A stretch of 64,000 nucleotides of DNA from Methylosinus trichosporium OB3b (GTDB taxonomy: Bacteria > Pseudomonadota > Alphaproteobacteria > Rhizobiales > Beijerinckiaceae). This document shows positions 36,391 through 44,674 of the stretch, in pieces. The position numbers were made by a program, and so were the translations under genes. Within the stretch, counting starts at the first letter, position 1. Each line of letters opens with the position of its first letter. The stretch covers positions 62,001 through 126,000 of the forward strand of contig NZ_CP023740.1 of assembly GCF_002752655.1 (NCBI RefSeq). Reading direction: 5' to 3'. Under the pieces are notes generated by a model that worked only from the letters and a program-made list of their open reading frames with translations, was not told where the DNA came from and ran no database searches.

Positions 36391-36572
36391 ATCCATCATT
36401 TCCTCGAGTTGACGATAGCTCATCGGATACGCCACATACCAGCGGACGCCCCACAGAATCACGTCGCGTTCAAAATGGCTGCCCTTGAAATCAATTATCG
36501 CACTCGTCCGCCAGCTCCACTGCCGGCAATTATAGCCCAAACCGACCTGCGACAAAAATTCGCGACAGAACC
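36391..36572 (-). mobile_element. IS6-family fragment
   Basis: The 5' end of an IS6 copy (terminal repeat at 36551-36572 plus the first about 40 transposase codons, up to YRQLEEMMD). It is cut on the left by ISAs1 and joined on the right, tip first, to the inside of a second IS6 copy. Confidence 0.85.
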
Positions 36573-37200
36573 ATGATTTGAAACCCAACATCGGCCGCGT
36601 CACTCGCTTCACCGCTCGATGGTCCTGCTCAACGATATTATTGAGATATTTGATGCGGCGGATTTCGATATCCGCTTCATGCTCCGCATTGTAGCGTTCG
36701 ATCGCTGCCGTGTTGGCGCCGCTCTTGTCGATCGTGATCTTCTCCGGCTCGCCATGCTGGCCGATCGCCTTGCGCAAAAAGCGTAACGCGGCTTTGCAGT
36801 CCCTCTTGGCCGTCAGCAGGAAATCCACCGTCGCGCCTGCCTTGTCGACCGCCCGATACAGATATTTCCAGCAACCTTTGACTTTCACGTAGGTCTCATC
36901 GAGCCGCCAGCTCGAACCGACCGTGCGCTTGCCAGCACGAAACCGCTTCTCCAGCAAAGGGGCATATTTGACGACCCAACGGTTGAGCGTCGAATGGTCG
37001 ACATCGACGCCGCGTTCTTCCATCATTTCTTCGAGCTGGCGATAGCTCATCGGATACGCCACATACCAGCGGACGCCCCACAGAACCACGTCGCGTTCAA
37101 AATGGCTGCCCTTGAAATTGATCATCGCACTCGTCCGCCAGCTCCGCTGCCGCCGATCATAGCCCAAACCGACCCGCAACAAAAAATTCGCGACAGAACC
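36573..37200 (-). mobile_element. Divergent IS6-family element, 3'-truncated
   Basis: Encodes residues 1 to about 175 of an IS6 transposase, ending at RPMLGFKS. It is a divergent version of the other copies ([40 protein letters not shown]). The C-terminal part and terminal repeat are missing because the neighbouring IS6 fragment is inserted there. The outer repeat at 37179-37200 is intact and directly adjoins the group II intron remnant. Confidence 0.85.
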
Positions 37201-37288
37201 CCCAGCGGCCGGATGATGGGAGCCGGATGATTTGAGAGGATCACGTCCGGTTCTGCGAGGAGCCGAGGGTGAAACTCCCTCGGCCTAC
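37201..37288 (+). ncRNA. Group II intron 3' end (domains V and VI)
   Basis: Domain V is 34 nt (37220-37253). GAGCCGGA pairs with TCCGGTTC, with the catalytic AGC near the start. TGATTT pairs with GGATCA around a GAGA (GNRA) tetraloop, and a two-base CG bulge lies on the 3' side. Domain VI follows as GCCGAGGG/CCCTCGGC (37262-37269 with 37277-37284), and the CCTAC typical of bacterial intron 3' ends. The rest of the intron is lost upstream where the IS6 copy begins, so it cannot splice. Confidence 0.85.
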
Positions 37289-37292
37289 TCAC

Positions 37293-37384
37293 CCCTATGT
37301 CGCTACTTGGCAAGGCTTCGTCTATGTCGCCTTCGTGATCGACACCTTCGCCCGAAGGATCGTCGGCTGGCGCGCCTCACGGTC
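37293..37384 (+). pseudogene. IS3-family transposase OrfB fragment
   Basis: About 30 residues of the integrase core of an IS3 OrfB: YVATWQGFVYVAFVIDTFAR, then RIVGWRASR. The Asp of the DDE triad is in FVIDTF. It starts right after the intron 3' end, so the intron had probably inserted in this transposase gene. Nothing more of the gene remains. Confidence 0.7.
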
Positions 37385-37390
37385 ACATCG

Positions 37391-37970
37391 TCCAGCGCCT
37401 TCGCCCTGCGCAAGGTCTTCTACACCGTGCCGATGATCTCGAAGGCGCAAGTCCAAGCGCTCGCGGCCGGCGACGCCTGGCTCGAAAAAAGGAGCCAATT
37501 TGCTGGTTTTGGTTCACCTGGGGTCGGAAAGTCACACTTGGCGGCGGCGCTCGGCCTGGCGCTCATCGAAAGCGGCTGGCGCGTTCTCTTCGCGAGAACG
37601 ACGGATCTCGTCCAGAGACTGCAAGCCACGCGACGCGACCTCACTCTCGAAGCCGCGATCGACAAGCTCGACAAATATCATTTGCTGGTCCTCGACGATC
37701 TCGCCTACGTCGCCAAGGATCAGGCCGAAACGAACGTCCTCTTCGAGCTGATCAGCGCCCGATACGAGCGACGCTCGCTGCTCATCACCGCAAATCAGCC
37801 CTTCGGCGAATGGGGAAAAATCTTCCCAGACCGAGCCATGACGCTCGCCGCCATCGACAGGCTCGTCCATCATGCGACGATCTTCGAGATGAACGTCGAC
37901 AGTTATCGGCGGAAAACCGCGCTCAAAAAAGCCGCGGGTCCCGGCCGCCCGCCCGCGCAACAATCAAAGC
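37391..37970 (+). pseudogene. istB: IS21-family IstB ATPase, truncated
   Basis: Frame reading KVFYTVPMISKAQVQALAAG, DAWLEK, then Walker A GFGSPGVGKS, VLDDLAYVAKDQAETNVLFE (Walker B) and RSLLITANQPFGEW, to a basic GPGRPP tail. Compared with the usual IstB (…KGANLLVFGPPGGGKS), the stretch between AWLEK and GFGSPG is read out of frame (RSQFA). One extra A in a run of A and one missing T in a run of T cancel out. The N-terminal third (DNA-binding part) is missing. Not functional as helper ATPase without IstA. Confidence 0.8.
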
Positions 37971-38031
37971 CTCATCTTGATCGTCGCTCCGCGTCAATCA
38001 AAACAGACACCAGCAAAAATCCGCTTGCCTT

Positions 38032-38050
38032 ATTGTCGCTCCGCGACAAT
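38032..38050. repeat. Short perfect inverted repeat downstream of istB
   Basis: ATTGTCGC and GCGACAAT separated by 3 bases. A similar GTCGCTCCGCG stretch is at 37983-37993, and TTGTCGCG recurs at 38087-38094. Repeated TGTCGC motifs are typical of the ends of IS21 elements, so this is probably the IS21 right end; a weak hairpin terminator is the alternative. Confidence 0.45.
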
Positions 38051-38103
38051 CATCTCGTCACCGCGACCCAAGAAATCTCATCCAGATTGTCGCGCCATAA
38101 GTC

Positions 38104-38160
38104 TCCTCATTGTTGGGGAACCTGTTCCTGCACTACGCCTTCGACGTCTGGATAGAGCGG
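38104..38160 (+). pseudogene. Group II intron reverse transcriptase fragment
   Basis: The frame reads LLGNLFLHYAFDVWIERA, which matches the conserved segment of group II intron reverse transcriptases just after the catalytic region (usually PLLANxFLHYxFDLWxE). Only about 19 residues are recognisable. It may derive from the intron whose 3' end is at 37201-37288, but the order is wrong for a single copy. Confidence 0.5.
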
Positions 38161-38330
38161 GCGGCACCCGGCGCAGGCGATTGGCCAGCTGGCGTGCGGG
38201 AGAAAGAAAAAGTCAACAAGCGCCGCAACGCTGCTGCCTATTTTTTCGCCATCAAAGATTCACCCGAGCGGTGGTACAGTCCGATGAGCTATTACGCTAC
38301 ATTGTCTTAAAACGAAAAGGAATCCTAGTC

Positions 38331-39095
38331 GTGCTTTCCGATATGCCGAATGTCGAGCGAAATGCACTGATCGAGTTGATCGACGTGCTTGCAGAAGTCG
38401 ATACTTCCGACAAGTTCGTTGCTTGCATGAAAGGGGAGATGCAGCGGATTGTGCCGCACGAATGGTTCATCTGTAGCGTAGGGCGCATCGGACGCAACGG
38501 AATCGAGCCGATTCACGTCGTGACGCACAAATTTCCAGACGAGCTCTTTGCTCTCATTAGCGGATCGGATCCCAAAGTTCTAGATAATCCGGTCCTGTCC
38601 CGTTGGTGGGAGACGCGAGCGCCGATCGCGATCAACTTCGAGGATTGCAGCGGTTCATGGCCGCAAGTGATGGCGGAGCGGGCGATAAAGTTCGACGCTC
38701 GCAATCTGCTCGGGCACGGGCAGGTCGACATCGGCGGCGCGTTCGTCACCTACTTCAGCTTTCATCGCATCCCACAGCGGCTCGATCGTAAGCAGACTCT
38801 CTTGCTCGCTCGCATCGTTCCAAATCTCTACGCCGCTTTCGCGCGCGCGCATCCATCCTTCGAATCCGCGGCGACCGTCAAAAGGCTGAACGACGGTCGG
38901 GGCGCCGAGCTGACCCCGCGCCAGATCGAGATTCTCGAATGGCTACGGCAGGGAAAGACGAACTGGGAAATCAGCGTGATATTGGGAATGTCGGTCGACA
39001 ACGTCAAATATCACGTCAAGCAGATCACGCGTAAGCTCCAGGTTGCGAACCGCACGCAGGCTGTGGCCGAGGCGGCCTCGCGATCGGTCATCTGA
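38331..39095 (+). CDS. LuxR-family transcriptional regulator
   Basis: 254 residues from GTG 38331, favoured because AAAAGG lies about 10 bases upstream; an ATG at 38343 is the alternative. The N-terminal 160 residues form a sensory-type domain (GEMQRIVPHEWFICSVGRIG) that resembles the EpsA-type regulators of exopolysaccharide loci and lacks the Trp/Tyr signature of acyl-homoserine lactone receptors. The C-terminal HTH is ELTPRQIEILEWLRQGKTNW, then EISVILGMSVDNVKYHVKQI. It lies 440 bp upstream of the polyketide operon on the same strand and is the only regulator near it, so it is a likely pathway-specific activator (inference). Confidence 0.8.
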   Translation: MLSDMPNVERNALIELIDVLAEVDTSDKFVACMKGEMQRIVPHEWFICSVGRIGRNGIEPIHVVTHKFPDELFALISGSDPKVLDNPVLSRWWETRAPIAINFEDCSGSWPQVMAERAIKFDARNLLGHGQVDIGGAFVTYFSFHRIPQRLDRKQTLLLARIVPNLYAAFARAHPSFESAATVKRLNDGRGAELTPRQIEILEWLRQGKTNWEISVILGMSVDNVKYHVKQITRKLQVANRTQAVAEAASRSVI

Positions 39096-39535
39096 CAATC
39101 GGAGCTGGCGGCGTCGCCTCCTGCTCCTCCAGCATATTTTTAGATCGATCGCTCGAGAGCCGGCGAGGCCTCTGGCGGCCGCGTGGCTTCGGACGAGGAG
39201 GCCGATGCGATTCGCGCCTTACCCTTGCGGGTAGTTGGCGCACTGCAGCACGAACGCTATAGCAAATGCGAATTTAGAATGGCGATCTGGACAGATACAT
39301 AGGAATATTGACATGATAAACAATGATCTCGCGCTCTATTGCGCTGCAGGATAAAGCGCCGGCCAGCGAGGGCGTCGGCTGCTCCGCCCGCGCTTCCTCT
39401 CCGGCCACTTCGAACAGCCGCTGAACGATTTTATCTGACTCCACTACCGGTTTGGTCCTGCGAGCGGGCCGAAACGACTGGTTTTCTGCGCGCCAAATCG
39501 AGGCGCTGTTCGGAGTTTGGGAAGGAATTCGCAAC
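39096..39535 (+). promoter_or_regulatory. Control region of the polyketide operon
   Basis: 440 bp without a supported gene between the regulator and the first biosynthetic gene. The part at 39240-39350 is clearly more AT-rich than its surroundings and includes TTGACA at 39308-39313, but no good -10 hexamer follows at the right distance. No clear dyad for a LuxR protein was found. A GGAAGGA ribosome binding site precedes the KAS III ATG. Confidence 0.4.
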
Positions 39536-40573
39536 ATGAGACTTGTCGCTTTCAGCGAGGAGCTGCCCGGCGCACCGGTCACAAATTCGGAACTGGCGGC
39601 GAGCTTTGGTCTGCACGAGCAATGGCTCGACCAGATGACGGGCAACAGGAGCCGCCATTTCTGCCGGCTCGACGCGGCGCCCGGCGCGCCGCGCAGCGCC
39701 GGCGATCTCGCTACAGCCGCGGGCGCCAAGGCTCTGTCCGCCGCTGGCGTCGCCGCCGAGGAGCTCGAGTTCCTGATCCTCACCACGGCTTCGCCCGATC
39801 ATCTGATGCCGGCGACCGTCAATCTTGTCGCCGATCGTCTCGGCGTGGATGGCGTGCCGACGCTGCAGATCACATCGGGCTGCGCCGGCGCTCTGCAGGG
39901 ACTGTTCGTGGCGCGCGCGCTTCTCGCCGGCGGTCTGCGACGCGGCCTCGTCATCGGCGCCGACACCTGCTTGAAGCTGTGGCCGTCCAAACGCGATCTC
40001 AAACAAATGAAACCGGCCGAAATGGTCAATTTCGCGCTTTTCGGCGACGGCGCCGGCGCGGCGGTGGTCGAAGCGGGCGCGAATGGTCCGGGCCTTTTCG
40101 TCGAGCATCTTTTTCTGCGCACGGTCGGGCGCGGACGCAAGCCCGCGCAGATCGTGCGCTGGTTCGGCGCCGACGGCGCGCAGCCTTCGGAGCCGATGGG
40201 CGAAGAGGATTACAAAGCGATCGAACGCCATGTCCCAGAGATGGCTGCGGCGATCCTCGCCGAACTGGTGAGCGCGACAGGCTGGCCGCTCGCCGAGGTT
40301 GACTATGTGCTCACCCCGCAGCTCAACGGCGTCATGACCGAGAAAATCCGCGCCGGGCTCGGCGTGCGGCCGGAGCAGGCGGTGTCCTGCGTCGCCGAGA
40401 CCGGCAACAACGGCAATGCGCTTCCCTTCATTCAGATGCGGCGCCTGGCGGACCGGATCGAGACCGGATTCGGCGATGGAGCACGAGTCTTCGTCGCAAC
40501 GGTCGAGTCCTCCAAATGGATTATGTCGGGCATGGCGCTGCGCTACGCTCAGGAGATTCGCCATGCAGCTTGA
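39536..40573 (+). CDS. KAS III-like enzyme (FabH/RkD type) for tetronate formation
   Basis: 345 residues; start supported by GGAAGGA just upstream. Thiolase-fold KAS III protein with the nucleophile Cys116 in ITSGCAGALQG and the Asn region ETGNNGNALP near residue 290. The usual catalytic His of FabH (PHQAN) is replaced: the segment reads LTPQLNG, with Pro at about residue 261. In tetronate pathways a KAS III homologue joins the polyketide beta-ketoacyl chain to glyceryl-ACP and closes the ring. The context (FkbH protein and ACP directly downstream, overlapping genes) supports that role over fatty-acid initiation. The last 11 bases overlap the FkbH gene. Confidence 0.82.
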   Translation: MRLVAFSEELPGAPVTNSELAASFGLHEQWLDQMTGNRSRHFCRLDAAPGAPRSAGDLATAAGAKALSAAGVAAEELEFLILTTASPDHLMPATVNLVADRLGVDGVPTLQITSGCAGALQGLFVARALLAGGLRRGLVIGADTCLKLWPSKRDLKQMKPAEMVNFALFGDGAGAAVVEAGANGPGLFVEHLFLRTVGRGRKPAQIVRWFGADGAQPSEPMGEEDYKAIERHVPEMAAAILAELVSATGWPLAEVDYVLTPQLNGVMTEKIRAGLGVRPEQAVSCVAETGNNGNALPFIQMRRLADRIETGFGDGARVFVATVESSKWIMSGMALRYAQEIRHAA

Positions 40574-42464
40574 CGCCGTCGCGCAGACGAAAGCGGCGCG
40601 CACAAATCCGCTTGCCGAGCTGCGTGCGCTCAAGCGCGCAGGAGTCGGCGAAGCGGCGGGGCGTATTCGCGAGCTGCTCACAGAGCTCGAGGACGCTCTC
40701 GATCTCGACGCCGCAGGGGCGCTGCTCTCGGGCGAGGCCGAGCGCGCCGCGCTCGCCGCAGCCGAAGGATTTCGCACCCAGCGCATCGCGCTGCTCGGCA
40801 GCTCGACGCTCGACACGGTCCCCAATCTTCTCACCGCTCTGCTGGCGAGAGCCGGCGTGGCGCCGACGATTCGCTCCGCCGGCTTCAATCAATGGCGTTT
40901 CGAGATCATGGCGGGCGCGCCCAATTTGAAGGACTTGGCGCCGCGCCTCGTCGCCTGCCTGCTCGACGATCAGGCGGTGTTCGAGGAGATCGCCGATCCG
41001 CTCGATCTCGCGGCCGTCGAAGCACGCTGCAAGGCGTTTCCCGCCGAGCTCGGCCGATGGATCGACGCGTGCCGGGCCGCGCTCGGCGGGCGCGTCATTC
41101 TCTGCACAATTCCGCTCTCGCCGCTGCGGCGGGAGCGCATCGTCGATTATCGCGGCAAGGCGCGCCTTGCCGCGGCCTGGGAGCGGATGAACGCGGGCAT
41201 TCTGGCGCTGGCGGAAGAACAGCCCGGAACCGTCGTGCTGGCCGCCGACGCGCTCGCCGCTCACGCGACATCGATATTCGCGCCCGATCGTATGCGGCAC
41301 ATCGCCGGACATGCGTTCACGCCCGACTTTTTGCGCGCCTACGCCGCCGAACTCGCGCGGGTCGCGCGGGCCGACCTCGGCCTCGCGAAAAAATGCCTCG
41401 TCCTCGATCTCGACAACACACTATGGGGCGGCGTCGTCGGCGATGATGGCGTCGCGGGACTGCGGCTCGGCGGCGCCTATCCGGGCTCGGCCTATCGCGA
41501 GCTACAGATCGTGGCGCGAGACCTCGTCGCGCAAGGCGTGATGCTCACCATCTGCTCCAAGAACGACGAGGCGATCGCGCGTGAAGCGATCGAGACGCAT
41601 CCGGAGATGGCGCTGCGGCCCGAGCATTTCGTCGCCATGACCGCCGATTGGTCGCCGAAGCCCGACAATATTCGTCGCCAGGCGGAGAAGCTCAACATCG
41701 GCATCGACGCCATGGTCTTCGTCGATGATAATCCGGTGGAGCGCGGCGCGATGCGCGCCCTTGCGCCACAGGTGACGACCGTCGAGCTCCCCGCGGACCC
41801 GGCGTCCTATGCGACGGTCCTGCTCTCGCGCGGCGACTTCAACCTGCTCGAGCTCACCGACGAGGATCGCGAGCGGGTTTCGATGTATCGCGCCCAATCG
41901 GCGCGCGAGGAGCTCGCGGCCGAAAGCGCTTCTCTGGAGGATTATCTCGTCGGCCTCGACTCGCAGCTCGCCGTCGAACCGCTCGATCGGCTGAATGCGG
42001 GACGCATCGCGCAGCTCTTCGCAAAGACCAACCAGTTCAATCTCACCGGGCGCCGGTTCGGCGACGCCGAGATCGAAACGCTCCGCGCCGATGGCGTGCG
42101 TTTCTTCGGCGCGCGTCTTTCCGACCGGTTCGGCGACAATGGCCTGATCGCGGCGCTCGCGCTGGGCGCGGCGCCGGACGGCGCCTGGACCATCGAGAAT
42201 TTCGTGCTGAGCTGCCGCGTATTCTCGCGCAATGTCGAAGGCGCGCTGGTGACGCTCGTCCTGCGCGCGGCGCGCGAACGCAATGCGCCGGCGGTCGACG
42301 GCTCCTTCGTCGAAACCGCCAAGAACAAGAAATTCGCCGACTTCTATCGCAATCTCGGCTTCGTCGAGACGGATGGGCGTTTTCGGCACGACCTCGAACA
42401 ATTTCCCGAATGGCCGCGATGGATACGCGTCGTCGGCGGCGAGGAGGCCTTCCATGCTCGCTGA
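40563..42464 (+). CDS. FkbH-like glyceryl-ACP synthase (HAD superfamily)
   Basis: 633 residues. The N-terminal 270 residues form an SGNH-like/substrate domain (IALLGSSTLDTVPNLLTALL). The HAD domain starts at KKCLVLDLDNTLWGG, with Asp282 and Asp284 as the DxDxT motif, and includes CSKNDEAIAREAI and MVFVDDNPVERGAMRA. The last 150 residues are the GNAT-like C-terminal region usual in FkbH proteins (FNLTGRRFGDAEI; CRVFSRNVEGALV). Such enzymes dephosphorylate 1,3-bisphosphoglycerate and load D-glycerate onto an ACP. The free ACP encoded next is the natural partner. Overlaps both neighbours by 11 bases. Confidence 0.88.
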   Translation: MQLDAVAQTKAARTNPLAELRALKRAGVGEAAGRIRELLTELEDALDLDAAGALLSGEAERAALAAAEGFRTQRIALLGSSTLDTVPNLLTALLARAGVAPTIRSAGFNQWRFEIMAGAPNLKDLAPRLVACLLDDQAVFEEIADPLDLAAVEARCKAFPAELGRWIDACRAALGGRVILCTIPLSPLRRERIVDYRGKARLAAAWERMNAGILALAEEQPGTVVLAADALAAHATSIFAPDRMRHIAGHAFTPDFLRAYAAELARVARADLGLAKKCLVLDLDNTLWGGVVGDDGVAGLRLGGAYPGSAYRELQIVARDLVAQGVMLTICSKNDEAIAREAIETHPEMALRPEHFVAMTADWSPKPDNIRRQAEKLNIGIDAMVFVDDNPVERGAMRALAPQVTTVELPADPASYATVLLSRGDFNLLELTDEDRERVSMYRAQSAREELAAESASLEDYLVGLDSQLAVEPLDRLNAGRIAQLFAKTNQFNLTGRRFGDAEIETLRADGVRFFGARLSDRFGDNGLIAALALGAAPDGAWTIENFVLSCRVFSRNVEGALVTLVLRAARERNAPAVDGSFVETAKNKKFADFYRNLGFVETDGRFRHDLEQFPEWPRWIRVVGGEEAFHAR

Positions 42465-42690
42465 ACGCACTGTCATCGAGATCGTCTCACAGCTTCTCGA
42501 CGTCGAAGAGAGCGCGCTCGACGCAGACACGCCGTTCACGGCTATCGAAGGTTGGGATTCGGTGAATGCGATGCGCGTTCTGGTCTATCTGGAGCGCGAA
42601 CTCGGAACCCCGGTCGATTTTCAGAGCTTCATGGCGGCGGAACGCATCGGCGATCTCTGGCGCGCCTGTGCGCAGGCGGTGACGCCGTGA
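42454..42690 (+). CDS. Acyl carrier protein (glyceryl carrier)
   Basis: 78 residues. The phosphopantetheine site is Ser36 in EGWDSVNAMRVLVYLE, the GWDSxxxMxL form that is common for FkbH-associated carrier proteins. Four-helix ACP pattern, normal length. The start lies inside the end of the FkbH gene, and its stop overlaps the next gene (GTGA), so the FkbH protein and its ACP are translationally coupled. No phosphopantetheinyl transferase gene is in the window. Confidence 0.9.
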   Translation: MLAERTVIEIVSQLLDVEESALDADTPFTAIEGWDSVNAMRVLVYLERELGTPVDFQSFMAAERIGDLWRACAQAVTP

Positions 42691-43442
42691 CACTTTCCGT
42701 GAGGCCGTTTCCGCGCGAGCGCGCGCACACTTACGCCTTCCTCGAGGATGCGCGGCGGACCTGCCATGTCCATCTGATGACGGATATCGACGCGACGCGC
42801 ATCAAGGCGGCGCGCGCCGCCAGCGGCGGCAAGACGAGCTTCGTCAGCTATGTGGTGAAAGTGGCGGCCGATGCGGTCGCCGCTTGCCCGGAGGCGCGAG
42901 AGAGTCTTCGAGACGGTCTGCGCCCATGTCTGGCGACGATCCCGGACGTGAATGTGAAAGTTCTGTTCGACAAGACCATCGGCGCGCAACGATGCGTCGT
43001 GTCCGGCACGGTGACGAGCGCGCCATCGCGTTCGCTCGAGGATATTCAGCAGGCGATCGACGAATACAAACGCGCCGAAGTGACGAAAGCCGGGCCGTTC
43101 GCCGCATTGTGGACGTTGCAACGATTGCCGCTGCCTCTGCTTCGGTTCGCTTACAGGAGCGTGCTGCGCGATCCGACGCGCCGCGCCGCCTTGCAGGGCG
43201 CCTTCTCTGTCACCTCCGTCGGGCAGGAGCCGGTGCGCGCGATCTTTCCGATGATCGCCGGCACGCTCGGCTTCGGCGTCGGGCGGATCGCGGATGCGCC
43301 GATGGCGCGCGACGGCGAGGTCGTCGTCGCGCCGATGTTCACCTTATCGCTCGCTTTCGACCATCGCGTGCTCGACGGCGCGCTCGCGTCCGAATTGCTC
43401 GGAAACGTCAAACGAGGCCTGGAGACTTGGGGAGAAGCGTGA
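42687..43442 (+). CDS. E2-type (2-oxo acid dehydrogenase) acyltransferase, Agg4-like
   Basis: 251 residues from GTG, overlapping the ACP stop. It consists only of the catalytic domain of dihydrolipoamide acyltransferases, without lipoyl or subunit-binding domains. The active-site motif is His226-x-x-x-Asp230 in AFDHRVLDGA; other family marks are FVSYVVKVAADAVAACPEAR and FSVTSVGQEPV. In agglomerin biosynthesis the homologous Agg4 acetylates the primary hydroxyl of the tetronate, preparing it for elimination by Agg5. The presence of an Agg5-type hydrolase two genes downstream supports this assignment. Confidence 0.82.
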   Translation: MTLSVRPFPRERAHTYAFLEDARRTCHVHLMTDIDATRIKAARAASGGKTSFVSYVVKVAADAVAACPEARESLRDGLRPCLATIPDVNVKVLFDKTIGAQRCVVSGTVTSAPSRSLEDIQQAIDEYKRAEVTKAGPFAALWTLQRLPLPLLRFAYRSVLRDPTRRAALQGAFSVTSVGQEPVRAIFPMIAGTLGFGVGRIADAPMARDGEVVVAPMFTLSLAFDHRVLDGALASELLGNVKRGLETWGEA

Positions 43443-43444
43443 CT

Positions 43445-44674
43445 ATGCGGATGATCGAAACGGATGTGCTCGTCATCGGGGGCGGTCCGGCCGGCGCGCT
43501 GCTCTTCTGCCTGCTCGCGCGCCGCGGGCTGCGCGCGACATTAGTCGAAAGAGAGACGACCGCGGAGCGCAGCTTTCGCGGCGAGACGATCGCGGCGCGC
43601 TCCGTCGTGACGCTGCGCGAGCTCGGCTTCGGACCGGCGCTGGCGAAGCACGGCTTCGTCGAATTGACCGGCATCTCCTTCTGGGAGAACGGCGAACGCA
43701 TCGTGCGCGCCGACTATCGGAGCTTTCCGATCGACGCGCTGCCGATCGACATTCCCCAGCCGGCGCTGATCGAGGCGTTCCTGGCGGCGGCGGGCGGGGC
43801 TCCGCGATGCGAGGTGATGCGGGCGACAACTTTCCTGTCGCTCGTCGAGGAGGACGGCGTCGTGCGCGGCGCCATGCTGAAGACCCGCGACGGAGAGACG
43901 CTCGAAGCGCGCGGGCGTCTCGTCGTCGGCGCCGACGGGCGGTTCTCGCGCACCCGCAAAGCGTCCGGGCTCGAGGCGACGATCACGCCGATGGAGCGCG
44001 ACTTCCTGTGGTTCAAGCTGCCGCGTCCCGTCGATTGGGGCTCCGAGGCGCAGCTCGTCGTCGAGCGCGACAGGCATCTCGTCATCCTGCCGACCTTCCC
44101 CGATCTGCTGCGGGTCGGCTTCAATCTTCCCAAGCGCGGCTTCGAAGAGATCCGGAAGCGCGGCATAGACGCGTTCCGCTCCGACATAGCGGCGCTCGAC
44201 CCGCGTCTCGCAAAGCTCGTCGCAGCGCATATCCAAGGCTGGCAGGACACCTCCTTCCTCGAGATATTCACGGCGGAGCTGCGCGAATGGGCGCGCGACG
44301 GGCTGGTTCTCATCGGAGACTCGTCGCATACGGCGACGCCGATCCTCGGCCAGGGCGTCAATCTCGCCATTCAGGACGCAGTGCTTCTCGCGCCGGCCAT
44401 CGCCGCGGCGCTGTCGCGCACGGCGAACGACGTCGTCCGCGCCGCCGAGCTCGCCGAATTCGTCGCGAAACGTCGCGCGCATAAATCGATGGTGACGCGC
44501 TTCCAGCGCGCGCAGGAGACGAGCCTCGCGGAGAGCTCGCCGCTCGGCACATGGCTTCGCCGCGCGCGGCTGCGGGCGCTCGATCTGTTCCCGCTGAAAT
44601 ATCGTCTGCTCGATCGCGTGCTGAACGCGCCGCACGACATGCCGCGGGAGGCGATTCATGTCGGCGCTGTCTGA
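43445..44674 (+). CDS. FAD-dependent monooxygenase/oxidoreductase
   Basis: 409 residues from ATG 43445 (GGGGAGAAG 7 bases upstream; a GTG at 43439 overlaps the previous stop). PHBH-fold flavoprotein: dinucleotide motif VLVIGGGPAGALL near the N-terminus, then ARGRLVVGADGRFSRTRKAS (DG motif) and GLVLIGDSSHTATPILGQGV (GD motif). C-terminal helical tail. No halogenase WxWxIP motif, so a hydroxylase, epoxidase or oxidative tailoring enzyme is likely. It is not part of the core tetronate set and probably modifies the chain or ring. The end overlaps the next gene by 17 bases. Confidence 0.82.
   Translation: MRMIETDVLVIGGGPAGALLFCLLARRGLRATLVERETTAERSFRGETIAARSVVTLRELGFGPALAKHGFVELTGISFWENGERIVRADYRSFPIDALPIDIPQPALIEAFLAAAGGAPRCEVMRATTFLSLVEEDGVVRGAMLKTRDGETLEARGRLVVGADGRFSRTRKASGLEATITPMERDFLWFKLPRPVDWGSEAQLVVERDRHLVILPTFPDLLRVGFNLPKRGFEEIRKRGIDAFRSDIAALDPRLAKLVAAHIQGWQDTSFLEIFTAELREWARDGLVLIGDSSHTATPILGQGVNLAIQDAVLLAPAIAAALSRTANDVVRAAELAEFVAKRRAHKSMVTRFQRAQETSLAESSPLGTWLRRARLRALDLFPLKYRLLDRVLNAPHDMPREAIHVGAV

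Noticed and set aside
36391..36400. Target-site duplication of the ISAs1 element
   Set aside because: The bases on the two sides differ; the right side is inside an IS6 fragment, so the flanks have been rearranged.
36361..37182. A single 273-residue transposase gene
   Set aside because: It is a chance fusion through two IS6 fragments: the N-terminal part of one copy is joined to the truncated end of another via the IS6 terminal repeat.
38032..38050. Rho-independent terminator
   Set aside because: The dyad is perfect but no T-run follows and similar TGTCGC motifs recur nearby, which fits an IS21 end better.
39308..39340. Possible sigma-70 promoter starting with TTGACA
   Set aside because: No acceptable -10 hexamer at 16-18 bp; kept only as a comment on the control region.
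42687..43442. Pyruvate dehydrogenase E2 subunit of central metabolism
   Set aside because: It has only the catalytic domain, no lipoyl domain, and is coupled to FkbH and ACP genes; no E1 or E3 genes are nearby.
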